NCBI RefSeq assembly: GCF_020991455.1
Contig: NZ_JAJMOX010000001.1
Span: 434,001 to 498,000 of the forward strand
Origin: Flavobacterium sp. JAS
Lineage (GTDB): Bacteria > Bacteroidota > Bacteroidia > Flavobacteriales > Flavobacteriaceae
Length of the DNA: 64,000 nucleotides
Direction of reading: 5' to 3'
Shown here: piece by piece, positions 42,862 through 50,388 of the stretch
Layout of the letters: every line of letters begins with the position of its first letter
Position numbering within the stretch: the stretch's first letter is position 1
The notes under the pieces: generated by a model
The model's database searches: none
Told to the model about the DNA's origin: nothing
The model's input: the letters and a program-made list of their open reading frames with translations, nothing else
Position numbers and translations under genes: made by a program

Positions 42862-45003
42862 ATGAAAACCAAAATTTACGTGAATAAGATTTCTTTATCT
42901 TTTATTTTTACATTTTCTGTCTTATTTGCTTTTTCCCAAGAGAATAATAATTCATCTATTAAGCCTGGTTTTACGGCAGAACAATTTCCTGTTTTTCCAA
43001 ATTGTGAAAATTTAGAAGCGAAAAAATTAGAAAATTGTTTTTATAAAGAAGTTCAGGATTTTGTATACCACAATTTTGAAGTGCCTGAAAAATTAAAGCA
43101 AAATAATTATAAAGGAGAAGTAAAAGTACTTTTTGAAGTCGATGCTAATGGCGAGTTCAAAGTAATTTATGTTAATGCTGTAAATGAGGAATTATCAGAA
43201 GAAGCAAAACGCGTTTTTGGTAAATTTCCGAAGATAAAACCTTCAACATATAACGGAAAACCAACTTATTCGAAATATACAATTTCAATTGATGTGCCAT
43301 TAAAAACTGCAGATCAAATTGCTGCCGAAGCTTTGGCTGCAGCCGAAATTTTAAAACCTGTTGAAAAACCAATGACAGAATTGGATAGTATTGTGTATAA
43401 AAAGTACAATAATCCGGAATTCGAAAGTCATTTAAATATTCCATTTTCTCATAGTTATTATGCGCAATTTGATGGCGCTATGAATCAGGTTGGAACTAAC
43501 AATCATACCGCTTCAAAACCATATTCTTATGCAGAAGTTTCGAAATATTATAATTTAAAAGCAGTAAATGAATCGCTTCAAAAGAATGTTTCGACCTGGT
43601 TGGGGAGAAAATTTTGGAATGAAAATTTAGTACAAATTCAAGGTGAAGATTATTGGCTGGCATTAAATCCTATTCTTGATTTGCAAATGGGTAAAGCCTC
43701 AGATCTTGATGCTTCTTATACTTATGTGAATACTAGAGCGTTAAATTTTAGAGGAGGTTTAGGTAAGCAAATTACTTTTACAACCACAGTTTTTGAAAGT
43801 CAGGGAAGATTTGCGGGTTATTTTAATGATTATGCAGAGACATTAAAACCTTCAGGAGGAAATCCGGCAATTATTCCGGGAATAGGAATTGCAAAACGAT
43901 TTAAAACTGATGCTTATGATTTTCCTTTAGCGGAAGCTAATATTACATTCGTTCCAAGTAAGTTTTTTGATTTTCAATTAGGTTACGGACGCAATTTTAT
44001 TGGAGACGGTTATCGTTCATTACTTGAAAGCGACGGAGCGAGTCCATATCCATATTTTAAAATCAATACTACTTTCTGGAAGATAAAGTATACAAATACT
44101 TATATGTGGCTTAAGGATGTTCGTCCTGATGTTACTTTAGAAAAAACATATGCCACAAAATTCATGGCGAATCATTATTTGAGCTGGAATGTTTCGAATA
44201 AATTGAATTTAGGATTTTTTGAATCTGTAGTTTGGACAGATACGAATAACAGAGGTTTTGATGTCAACTTTGTAAACCCGATTATTTTTTATCGAACAGT
44301 AGAATTTGCTTCATCTTCAAAAAGTGGTAATGCGCTTTTAGGATTTACAGGTAAATACAAGTGGAATAATAATGTTAATTTATACGGTCAGTTTTTACTG
44401 GATGAATTTTCAGTTGGAGACATGGCAAAAGGAGAGCAGAGTTGGAAGAACAAATTTGGTTACCAATTAGGGGCAAAATATTTCAATGCTTTTAAAGTAA
44501 AAGATTTGTTGTTGCAATTAGAGTACAACCATGTGCGTCCTTATGTGTATTCGCATAGCGCAGTTATTACCAATTACGGGCATAACAATCAAAGTATTGG
44601 ACACCAGTGGGGAGGTAATTTTGAGGAACTTGTTGCAATTGGACGTTACCACAAAGGGCGTTATTATGCTGATGGAAAAATAACAATTGGAACGCGTGGT
44701 CTGGATTTTGACACTGCAACAGATAGTAATAATTATGGAGGAAATATCTATAAGAGTTACGATGTAAAACGCCCTTATGATACAGGAGTAAAAGTAGGTC
44801 AGGGAAATAAAACGAGCGTTTTTATCGCGGACTTTCAAGGTGGATACGTAATTAATCCAATGACAAATCTAAAATTGTTTGGAAGTTTAATTTATAGAAA
44901 CTTTGATCCAACACAGGAAACGGCTACTACTTTTAAGCAAAACACCACTTGGTTTAGCATCGGATTACGTTCTGATGTCTTTAATTGGTATTTTGATTAC
45001 TAG
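42862..45003 (+). CDS. remB: RemB, gliding motility outer-membrane protein
   Basis: 713-residue exported protein. The signal peptide spans about residues 1-25 (ending AFSQ). Residues 30-150 look like a TonB C-terminal-type domain (GEVKVLFEVDANGEFKV, then a YTISIDVPL strand). The remainder resembles the Wzi/capsule-assembly beta-barrel family, with alternating aromatic strands and a final FNWYFDY. The place after sprA, gcvH, vanZ and deoC matches remB as I recall it in F. johnsoniae, where remB mutants are altered in gliding and phage resistance. The precise molecular role is unknown. It begins immediately after the deoC stop codon. Confidence 0.87.
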   Translation: MKTKIYVNKISLSFIFTFSVLFAFSQENNNSSIKPGFTAEQFPVFPNCENLEAKKLENCFYKEVQDFVYHNFEVPEKLKQNNYKGEVKVLFEVDANGEFKVIYVNAVNEELSEEAKRVFGKFPKIKPSTYNGKPTYSKYTISIDVPLKTADQIAAEALAAAEILKPVEKPMTELDSIVYKKYNNPEFESHLNIPFSHSYYAQFDGAMNQVGTNNHTASKPYSYAEVSKYYNLKAVNESLQKNVSTWLGRKFWNENLVQIQGEDYWLALNPILDLQMGKASDLDASYTYVNTRALNFRGGLGKQITFTTTVFESQGRFAGYFNDYAETLKPSGGNPAIIPGIGIAKRFKTDAYDFPLAEANITFVPSKFFDFQLGYGRNFIGDGYRSLLESDGASPYPYFKINTTFWKIKYTNTYMWLKDVRPDVTLEKTYATKFMANHYLSWNVSNKLNLGFFESVVWTDTNNRGFDVNFVNPIIFYRTVEFASSSKSGNALLGFTGKYKWNNNVNLYGQFLLDEFSVGDMAKGEQSWKNKFGYQLGAKYFNAFKVKDLLLQLEYNHVRPYVYSHSAVITNYGHNNQSIGHQWGGNFEELVAIGRYHKGRYYADGKITIGTRGLDFDTATDSNNYGGNIYKSYDVKRPYDTGVKVGQGNKTSVFIADFQGGYVINPMTNLKLFGSLIYRNFDPTQETATTFKQNTTWFSIGLRSDVFNWYFDY

Positions 45004-45119
45004 TATTTTTAATAAGATTTTTCGAAATAATTGTGTTAAAGATTTGCAAGTCCTTATTTTGTAAAGGTTTTATTGAAAAAAATCTAATTTTATAGGTCAG
45101 GATTCTACAATCTAATTTG

Positions 45120-45127
45120 TACATTTG
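45120..45127 (+). promoter_or_regulatory. Predicted -7 element for the ctaB-cox operon
   Basis: TACATTTG fits TAnnTTTG, 35 nt before the TTG start of ctaB. Confidence 0.5.
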
Positions 45128-45162
45128 CACCACTCAAAAAAAACATACAAATAAATACCGTA

Positions 45163-46065
45163 TTGAACGCTACTAAAAATACATTTTCAATAAAATCAAC
45201 ATTTAACGATTTCAAAGAGATAACAAAGGCTGGTTTAGCTATTAGCGTGTTGTTTTCTTCCATTGCGGGATATTTATTAGGTGTTAATGATGCACATCCT
45301 TTTAAATGGAGTGTTTTAATTGTTTTGATGATTGGAGGTTATTGCATGGTTGGAGCATCAAATGCTTTTAATCAGGTAATCGAAAAAGATATCGATTCAT
45401 TAATGGATCGTACTAAGAATCGTCCCGTTCCTTCAGGACGTATGTCGCCAAGAGTAGCTTTGTTTGTAGCAAGTTTGCTTACTATAATAGGTATTGCATT
45501 GTTGTATACAATCAATGCAAAGTCAGCCATGTTTGCTGCGATTTCAATATTTTTATATACAAGTATTTATACACCTTTAAAAACAGTAACTTCGTTATCG
45601 GTTTTTGTGGGTGCATTTCCAGGTGCAATTCCGTTTATGTTAGGCTGGGTTGCGGCAACAGGAGAATTTGGTATTGAAGCAGGGACTTTGTTTTTGATTC
45701 AGTTTTTTTGGCAATTTCCACATTTTTGGGCAATTGGCTGGTTTTTGTACGAAGATTATGAAAAAGCTGGGATCTTTATGCTTCCAACAGGAAAAAAAGA
45801 TAAAGGAACTGCGTTGCAGATTATTTTATATACAGTTTGGCTTATTATAGCCTCACTATTGCCGGTTTTAGGATATACAGGGCAATTGTTTATTTCGCCA
45901 ATCGCTGCAGTTTTAGTCTTTTTATTAGGGCTTTGGATGTTGTTTTACGCTGTGCGTTTGTATCAGTTGCGAACAGCAAAAGCAGCAAGAACATTAATGC
46001 TGGTAAGTGTTTCGTATATCTCGTTACTGCAAATAATATATATAGTAGATAAATTTTTAAGATAG
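45163..46065 (+). CDS. ctaB: Heme O synthase (protoheme IX farnesyltransferase)
   Basis: UbiA-family membrane prenyltransferase that adds a farnesyl group to heme B, the first step to heme A for the oxidase. The 300 residues have about eight helices and the Asp-rich NAFNQVIEKDIDSLMDRTKNRP motif region (split here by its position near residues 67-88), plus YTPLKT. The start is TTG at 45163: there is no in-frame ATG upstream and the next one is about 57 codons in, past the first helix. It leads the operon for oxidase subunits III and IV and their assembly proteins. Confidence 0.93.
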   Translation: MNATKNTFSIKSTFNDFKEITKAGLAISVLFSSIAGYLLGVNDAHPFKWSVLIVLMIGGYCMVGASNAFNQVIEKDIDSLMDRTKNRPVPSGRMSPRVALFVASLLTIIGIALLYTINAKSAMFAAISIFLYTSIYTPLKTVTSLSVFVGAFPGAIPFMLGWVAATGEFGIEAGTLFLIQFFWQFPHFWAIGWFLYEDYEKAGIFMLPTGKKDKGTALQIILYTVWLIIASLLPVLGYTGQLFISPIAAVLVFLLGLWMLFYAVRLYQLRTAKAARTLMLVSVSYISLLQIIYIVDKFLR

Positions 46066-46067
46066 TT

Positions 46068-46655
46068 ATGGAAATGACAATGACAAAAGGTGAGGAGCAA
46101 GTAAGGAGCGCAAAATCGGCAAAACTGATTTTGTTATTCGCAATGGTGAGTATGACAATGATGTTTGCCGGACTTACAAGTGCATTTGTGGTAAGTAAAT
46201 CAAGAGCTGATTGGTTGAAGAATTTTGAATTACCAACAGCGTTTTTTTATAGTACAGCGGTAATTATAGGCTGTAGCGTTACTTTTTACCTTGCTAAAAA
46301 AGCAATTCAAAAAGACAATAGAAGCGCAACTACAGCATTGCTTTTAGGAACATTGGCTTTAGGAATTTTATTTGTGGTTTTGCAATTTGTGGGTTTTGGA
46401 CAAATCGTAAAAAGCGGGTATTATTTCACTGGAGAAGGTAGCTCAATTACTACAACTTTTTTATATGTAGTAACGGTAACACACTTGTTGCACTTGGCTG
46501 GAGGATTAATTTCACTTTTAATTATAATTTATAATCATTTTAAACAAAAATACAATTCGACTCAAACTCTTGGTATAGAACTAGGTGCGATGTATTGGCA
46601 CTTTTTGGATTTATTATGGGTATATTTATTTTTATTTTTATATTTCTTTAAATAA
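46068..46655 (+). CDS. Heme-copper oxidase subunit III-type protein (short)
   Basis: 195-residue membrane protein with five helices, of the COX3/CyoC family. Landmarks are FAGLTSAFVVSKSRADW, VTVTHLLHLAGGLIS and the terminal MYWHFLDLLWVYLFLFLYF, the conserved end of subunit III. It starts 2 nt after ctaB. A second, longer subunit III homologue follows at 46698. In Bacteroidota such pairs are common; which one sits in the mature oxidase cannot be settled from the sequence. Confidence 0.9.
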   Translation: MEMTMTKGEEQVRSAKSAKLILLFAMVSMTMMFAGLTSAFVVSKSRADWLKNFELPTAFFYSTAVIIGCSVTFYLAKKAIQKDNRSATTALLLGTLALGILFVVLQFVGFGQIVKSGYYFTGEGSSITTTFLYVVTVTHLLHLAGGLISLLIIIYNHFKQKYNSTQTLGIELGAMYWHFLDLLWVYLFLFLYFFK

Positions 46656-46665
46656 GAAAAAAACG

Positions 46666-46673
46666 TAAATTTG
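46666..46673 (+). promoter_or_regulatory. Possible internal -7 element before the longer subunit III gene
   Basis: TAAATTTG fits TAnnTTTG, 24 nt before the ATG at 46698. It could provide extra transcription inside the operon. Confidence 0.4.
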
Positions 46674-46697
46674 GGAACTTTTTAACGAATATCTTTT

Positions 46698-47678
46698 ATG
46701 GAAGCGACAGTTACTACTGCAAATAACGAAGAAAAAACTTGGGGAGGCGGCAATGAGCCATTAGGAGCAAGTTATGGTAAAATGATGATGTGGTTTTTTA
46801 TCGTATCAGATGCCTTGACATTCTCTGGATTCCTGGCAGCCTATGGTTTTTCTAGATTTAAATTTATTGAAACCTGGCCTTTGGCTGATGAAGTGTTTAC
46901 TCACTTCCCATTTATGCATGGTGTTTCGGCTCCAATGTACTATGTGGCCTTAATGACTTTTATTTTAATTTTCTCATCTGTAACAATGGTTTTGGCTGTT
47001 GATGCAGGTCACCAATTGAAAAAAACAAAAGTTGCAATCTACATGTTCTTAACTATTATTGGAGGTTTAATTTTCGTTGGCTCTCAAGCTTGGGAATGGA
47101 AAAACTTTATAAAAGGTGAATATGGAGCGGTTGAAACAGCAGGTGGAAGTTTGTTGCAGTTTGTTGATAAAGATGGTAAAAGAGTTGCTCTTGAAGAGTT
47201 TGCTGTAAAATTACCTGCACAACCAGAAGAACTTACAAGAGCTAAAGGAAAATGGTTTATGGAAAGTGCTGAAACAATACCAACATATTCTGTTGCTGAA
47301 GTTCAGGCAGGTTTTAAAGCACATCCTGAATTATTAGTAAGAACTGAACAGCTTACTGAGAAAAAGAAGAAAACAGTATTGACAAGAGCAGAATCTGAGT
47401 CTCGTTTAAGTACTGCAAAATATGTTGTTGAAGGAGCTAACTTAACTAGAAACGAATACGGAAGTAAATTATTTGCTGATTTCTTCTTCTTCATTACAGG
47501 ATTCCACGGATTCCACGTATTTTCTGGAGTTATCATTAATATCATTATTTTCTTTAATGTGTTGTTAGGAACTTACGAAAAAAGAAAAAGCTACGAAATG
47601 GTAGAGAAAGTTGGTCTATACTGGCACTTTGTCGATTTAGTTTGGGTATTCGTATTTACAGTTTTCTACTTAGTTTAA
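46698..47678 (+). CDS. Cytochrome c oxidase subunit III with hydrophilic insertion
   Basis: Subunit III of the aa3-type oxidase, 326 residues. The ends are typical (MMMWFFIVSDALTFSGF at the start; ITGFHGFHVFSG and YWHFVDLVWVFVFTVFYLV at the finish). Between the QAWEW helix and the FADFFFFITGFHG helix lies a hydrophilic segment of about 115 residues (roughly 140-255) that ordinary subunit III proteins lack. It lies 42 nt after its short paralogue and 18 nt before the subunit IV gene. Confidence 0.93.
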   Translation: MEATVTTANNEEKTWGGGNEPLGASYGKMMMWFFIVSDALTFSGFLAAYGFSRFKFIETWPLADEVFTHFPFMHGVSAPMYYVALMTFILIFSSVTMVLAVDAGHQLKKTKVAIYMFLTIIGGLIFVGSQAWEWKNFIKGEYGAVETAGGSLLQFVDKDGKRVALEEFAVKLPAQPEELTRAKGKWFMESAETIPTYSVAEVQAGFKAHPELLVRTEQLTEKKKKTVLTRAESESRLSTAKYVVEGANLTRNEYGSKLFADFFFFITGFHGFHVFSGVIINIIIFFNVLLGTYEKRKSYEMVEKVGLYWHFVDLVWVFVFTVFYLV

Positions 47679-47696
47679 TTTTTAAGATTTATCATT

Positions 47697-48053
47697 ATGT
47701 CACACGATCACGAATACGTATCAAATACAAGAAGAATCTGGTTTGTTTTTGGATTGCTATCAGTTGTAACAACAGTTGAAGTTTTCCTTGGAATCGTTAA
47801 ACCAGGATTTTTAGAATTTAATCATTTTGTAGGTTTGAATTTGTTGAACTGGATATTTTATATCTTAACAATATTCAAAGCATATTATATAGTATGGGCA
47901 TTTATGCACATGGAAGGTGAAAAAAGCAGCCTTAGATGGTCTGTTGTATCACCAGTTATTTTCCTAGTTTTATATTTATTGTTTATTCTGTTGACAGAAG
48001 GACATTATATTTATGGGGTTTTTAAAGATTCTACTATTAAATGGAATTTTTAA
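47697..48053 (+). CDS. Cytochrome c oxidase subunit IV-type protein
   Basis: Small membrane protein of 118 residues with three helices, of the CyoD/caa3-type subunit IV family. It has a His-containing N-terminus (MSHDHEY) and the conserved FKAYYIVWAFMHMEGEKSSLRW end of helix 2 with its loop. In this family it stabilises the oxidase and has no catalytic residues. A terminator follows 23 nt after its stop codon. Confidence 0.9.
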   Translation: MSHDHEYVSNTRRIWFVFGLLSVVTTVEVFLGIVKPGFLEFNHFVGLNLLNWIFYILTIFKAYYIVWAFMHMEGEKSSLRWSVVSPVIFLVLYLLFILLTEGHYIYGVFKDSTIKWNF

Positions 48054-48075
48054 CATGATATTAATTCGAAAAGAG

Positions 48076-48099
48076 GCTCCGTTTAACGGAGCTTTTTTT
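48076..48099 (+). terminator. Rho-independent terminator after oxidase subunit IV
   Basis: GCTCCG-TTTAA-CGGAGC stem-loop followed by seven T residues. The T-run merges with the next promoter. Confidence 0.9.
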
Positions 48100-48106
48100 A
48101 TTTTTG
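48099..48106 (+). promoter_or_regulatory. Predicted -7 element for the SCO cluster
   Basis: TATTTTTG fits TAnnTTTG, 25 nt before the ATG at 48132 and directly at the end of the terminator T-run. Confidence 0.45.
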
Positions 48107-48131
48107 TACCTCAATAACTTCTGTTAATACA

Positions 48132-48773
48132 ATGAAAAAAAATATAGTTCTCTTTGTACTTTTTGTTTTGCCAATTGTAGCGTATTTGTTTTTTGCTTCA
48201 GGTGTAAATAGTTTTACTAAACTTCCAACAATAACTCCTAAGATTGCCGATTTTGGTAATTGGAAATCTCTTAAAGGAGAAAAAGTAACTTTAAATAATA
48301 AAATCACTATTCTTGGTTTTTCCGGTTCTGAAATTTTAAAAAACAGAGGGAATTTTTTCAACTTAAATGAAAAAATTTACCAGCGTTATAATGGTTTCAA
48401 AGATTTGCAGTTTGTAGTGGTTTGCCCATTAGGAACCGAAAAGGATGCTCAGAAAATTGAAGAATCATTAGGTGCTTTTACAGATGTGTCAGGCTGGCAT
48501 TTTATTTTTGCTTCCCCAGATGAAATTAAAACGTTTTATGATCAGCTTCATTTAAAAGGTAAGCTGGATAAGGATCTTGGAACGCCAAATGTTTATATCG
48601 TTGATAAAGAACGAAATTTAAGAGGAAGAAAAGACAAAGAGGAATACAAGGAAGGTTATAATACTTTTCATCCTTCTGAGTTGAGCAACGAAATGCTAGA
48701 TGACTTCAAAATCATTTTGTATGAATATCGTGCAGCTCTTAAAAAGAATCACAACGCAACAAAAGAACTTTAA
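48132..48773 (+). CDS. Membrane-anchored thioredoxin-fold-like protein without Cys pair
   Basis: 213 residues with one N-terminal membrane anchor (about 5-25) and a periplasmic domain. The pattern of strands (KITILGFSG, LQFVVVCPLG, WHFIFASP, TPNVYIVDKERNLRGR) follows the peroxiredoxin/SCO fold, and the C-terminal line NVYIVDKERNLRGR resembles the end of SCO proteins. However, there is no CxxxC or CxxC pair and no clear SCO histidine, so copper binding or disulfide chemistry by the usual residues is unlikely. It sits 10 nt before the real SCO gene, so a role in oxidase assembly is the best guess. Confidence 0.75.
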   Translation: MKKNIVLFVLFVLPIVAYLFFASGVNSFTKLPTITPKIADFGNWKSLKGEKVTLNNKITILGFSGSEILKNRGNFFNLNEKIYQRYNGFKDLQFVVVCPLGTEKDAQKIEESLGAFTDVSGWHFIFASPDEIKTFYDQLHLKGKLDKDLGTPNVYIVDKERNLRGRKDKEEYKEGYNTFHPSELSNEMLDDFKIILYEYRAALKKNHNATKEL

Positions 48774-48783
48774 TCTTTATATC

Positions 48784-49473
48784 ATGTTTAAAAATAAATC
48801 ATATATCGGAATTTCGTTTATTATTTTAATCTTTGGAATTTATGCTGTGCCGAAAATCGTGGACAGAATAAAAAATGGTGAAGTGGTAAAAGGAAATCGT
48901 TTGGATAATGTAGGTTTGAAAACTTCAAAATCTGATGCCAAGCTATTAACAATTGGGCCTGCTCCTAAGTTTGAATTGACAAATCAGGATAATGCTAAAA
49001 TTTCAAACGAAAGCTACAAAGGAAAAGTTTATGTTTTAGAATTTTTCTTTACTACGTGTCCATCAATTTGTCCGAAGATGAATTTAAGTATGTTAGAAAT
49101 TGAGAAAACATTCTTTGGGAATCCTAATTTCGGAATTGTTTCTATAACCATTGATCCTGCTCATGATACGCCACAAGTTTTAAAAGATCATGCTAAGCTT
49201 TTAGGTGTGAAGTCTTCAAGCTGGAATTTCCTTACGGGAGATAAAGCAACAATTATGAATTTGTCAAACAAAGGTTTTAATCTATATGCAGGTGAAAATG
49301 AGAAAGTAAATGGTGGTTTTGAGCACTCAGGTTTATTTGCATTAATTGATAAAGATGGAAATATTCGTTGTAGAAAAGATGATTTTGGAAATCCAATTTT
49401 ATACTATGACGGACTTGATAAAAAAGGGGTTAGAGACATTCAGGAAGATATTAAAATATTATTAGAAGAATAA
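48784..49473 (+). CDS. SCO1/SenC/PrrC family copper chaperone
   Basis: Periplasmic copper chaperone or thiol reductase for the CuA site of oxidase subunit II. The 229 residues have one N-terminal membrane anchor and the complete copper-binding set: C92-x3-C96 in TCPSICPKM and His181 in FEHSG. ITIDPAHDTP is another family landmark. I use the ATG at 48784 (MFKNKSYIG); the 28-codon longer form from 48700 would run back into the preceding gene and lacks a signal sequence at its start. The DUF420 gene follows after 2 nt. Confidence 0.95.
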   Translation: MFKNKSYIGISFIILIFGIYAVPKIVDRIKNGEVVKGNRLDNVGLKTSKSDAKLLTIGPAPKFELTNQDNAKISNESYKGKVYVLEFFFTTCPSICPKMNLSMLEIEKTFFGNPNFGIVSITIDPAHDTPQVLKDHAKLLGVKSSSWNFLTGDKATIMNLSNKGFNLYAGENEKVNGGFEHSGLFALIDKDGNIRCRKDDFGNPILYYDGLDKKGVRDIQEDIKILLEE

Positions 49474-49475
49474 AA

Positions 49476-50057
49476 ATGGAAGATAATTCATTAGAAAAAA
49501 GGTTTAGCAAGTTTATTGTAGCTGTTTCAATTGTAATTCCGGTTGTCGTTGGAATTTTATTTGGAATCAAATTAAAAGATTTTGGAATTGCTGTTGAGCC
49601 ACTTTCGTTTTTGCCGCCAATTTATGCCACAACAAACGGTGTTACAGCACTAGTTTTGATTTGGGCAGTAATTGCTATTAAAAACGGGAAACGTGAGTTG
49701 CATGAGCGCTTAATGACTTTTGCGATTGGTCTTTCGGTTGCTTTTTTAGTAATGTATGTTGCATATCACATGACGGCTGATTCTACTAAATTTGGAGATT
49801 TAAATCATGATGGAACTCTTGATTTGATAGAAACAACAAGAATAGGTGCACTTCGTTATGTGTACTTCTTTATTTTAATAACCCATATTTTATTGTCTAT
49901 TGTAATTATTCCTTTAGTATTAATTACTTACGTGAGAGCTCTTGCAAAACGATTTGACAGACATAAAAAAATTGCTAAAATAACTTTCCCGCTTTGGTTA
50001 TACGTTGCGGTAACTGGTGTTGTAGTTTACTTAATGATTGCTCCTTATTATGCTTAA
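49476..50057 (+). CDS. DUF420 (CtaM-like) membrane protein
   Basis: 193-residue membrane protein with about five helices. Family landmarks are PLSFLPPIYATTNG, the HERLM step at the start of a helix, YHMTADSTKFG, and HIxLS in helix four. In Staphylococcus the DUF420 protein CtaM is needed for aa3-type oxidase maturation; its place here behind SCO supports the same role by inference. It has conserved histidines in the membrane that could handle heme or copper. Its last bases overlap alternative upstream starts for the next gene. Confidence 0.88.
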   Translation: MEDNSLEKRFSKFIVAVSIVIPVVVGILFGIKLKDFGIAVEPLSFLPPIYATTNGVTALVLIWAVIAIKNGKRELHERLMTFAIGLSVAFLVMYVAYHMTADSTKFGDLNHDGTLDLIETTRIGALRYVYFFILITHILLSIVIIPLVLITYVRALAKRFDRHKKIAKITFPLWLYVAVTGVVVYLMIAPYYA

Positions 50058-50115
50058 AATGGAAAATAGAATAAAGAATAAAGAAAATAGATTGGAAAAT
50101 GTAGAAAATAATATA

Positions 50116-50352
50116 ATGAGAAGTTCATCGACTAAATATATCTATATTCTTTTCTCTATATTCTTTTCTCTTGCAGCTAACGCCCAATGTGCGATGTGCC
50201 GTGCGGTGCTTGCTGGTGATTCGAATGTAAAAAAAGCCGAAGCAGTAAATAACGGAATCGTTTATTTGATGGTAATTCCTTATTTACTTGTTGCAATAAT
50301 TGGAGTTCTGATTTATAGAATGTACCAATCTAAAAAGAAAAAGGCAGAATAA
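50116..50352 (+). CDS. Small exported CxxC membrane protein
   Basis: Short protein of 78 residues in the form that starts at 50116 (MRSSSTKYIYILF). That start gives a clean signal peptide ending NAQ, followed at once by CAMC and then one helix and a Lys-rich end. A longer start at 50059 would add 19 residues from an A-rich, repetitive stretch in front of the signal sequence. I do not recognise the family with certainty; similar small proteins follow SCO and DUF420 genes in Flavobacteriia. The CAMC motif just after the cleavage site might bind a metal or heme, but this is a guess. Its last codons form part of the terminator. Confidence 0.75.
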   Translation: MRSSSTKYIYILFSIFFSLAANAQCAMCRAVLAGDSNVKKAEAVNNGIVYLMVIPYLLVAIIGVLIYRMYQSKKKKAE

Positions 50353-50367
50353 TTATTCTGCCTTTTT
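50338..50367. terminator. Bidirectional terminator between convergent genes
   Basis: A near-perfect palindrome, AAAAAGGCAGAATAA / TTATTCTGCCTTTTT, includes the stop codon of the small CxxC gene. The T-runs on both strands suit both that gene and the convergent DUF4403 gene. Confidence 0.85.
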
Positions 50368-50388
50368 CTTTTTTAATCACAATGTGTC

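Noticed and set aside
45004..45119. Search for a terminator after remB
   Set aside because: Only AT-rich sequence without a convincing stem and T-run was found.
48700..48783. Upstream ATG start for the SCO gene
   Set aside because: It lies inside the preceding gene and precedes the membrane anchor by 28 residues of unrelated composition.
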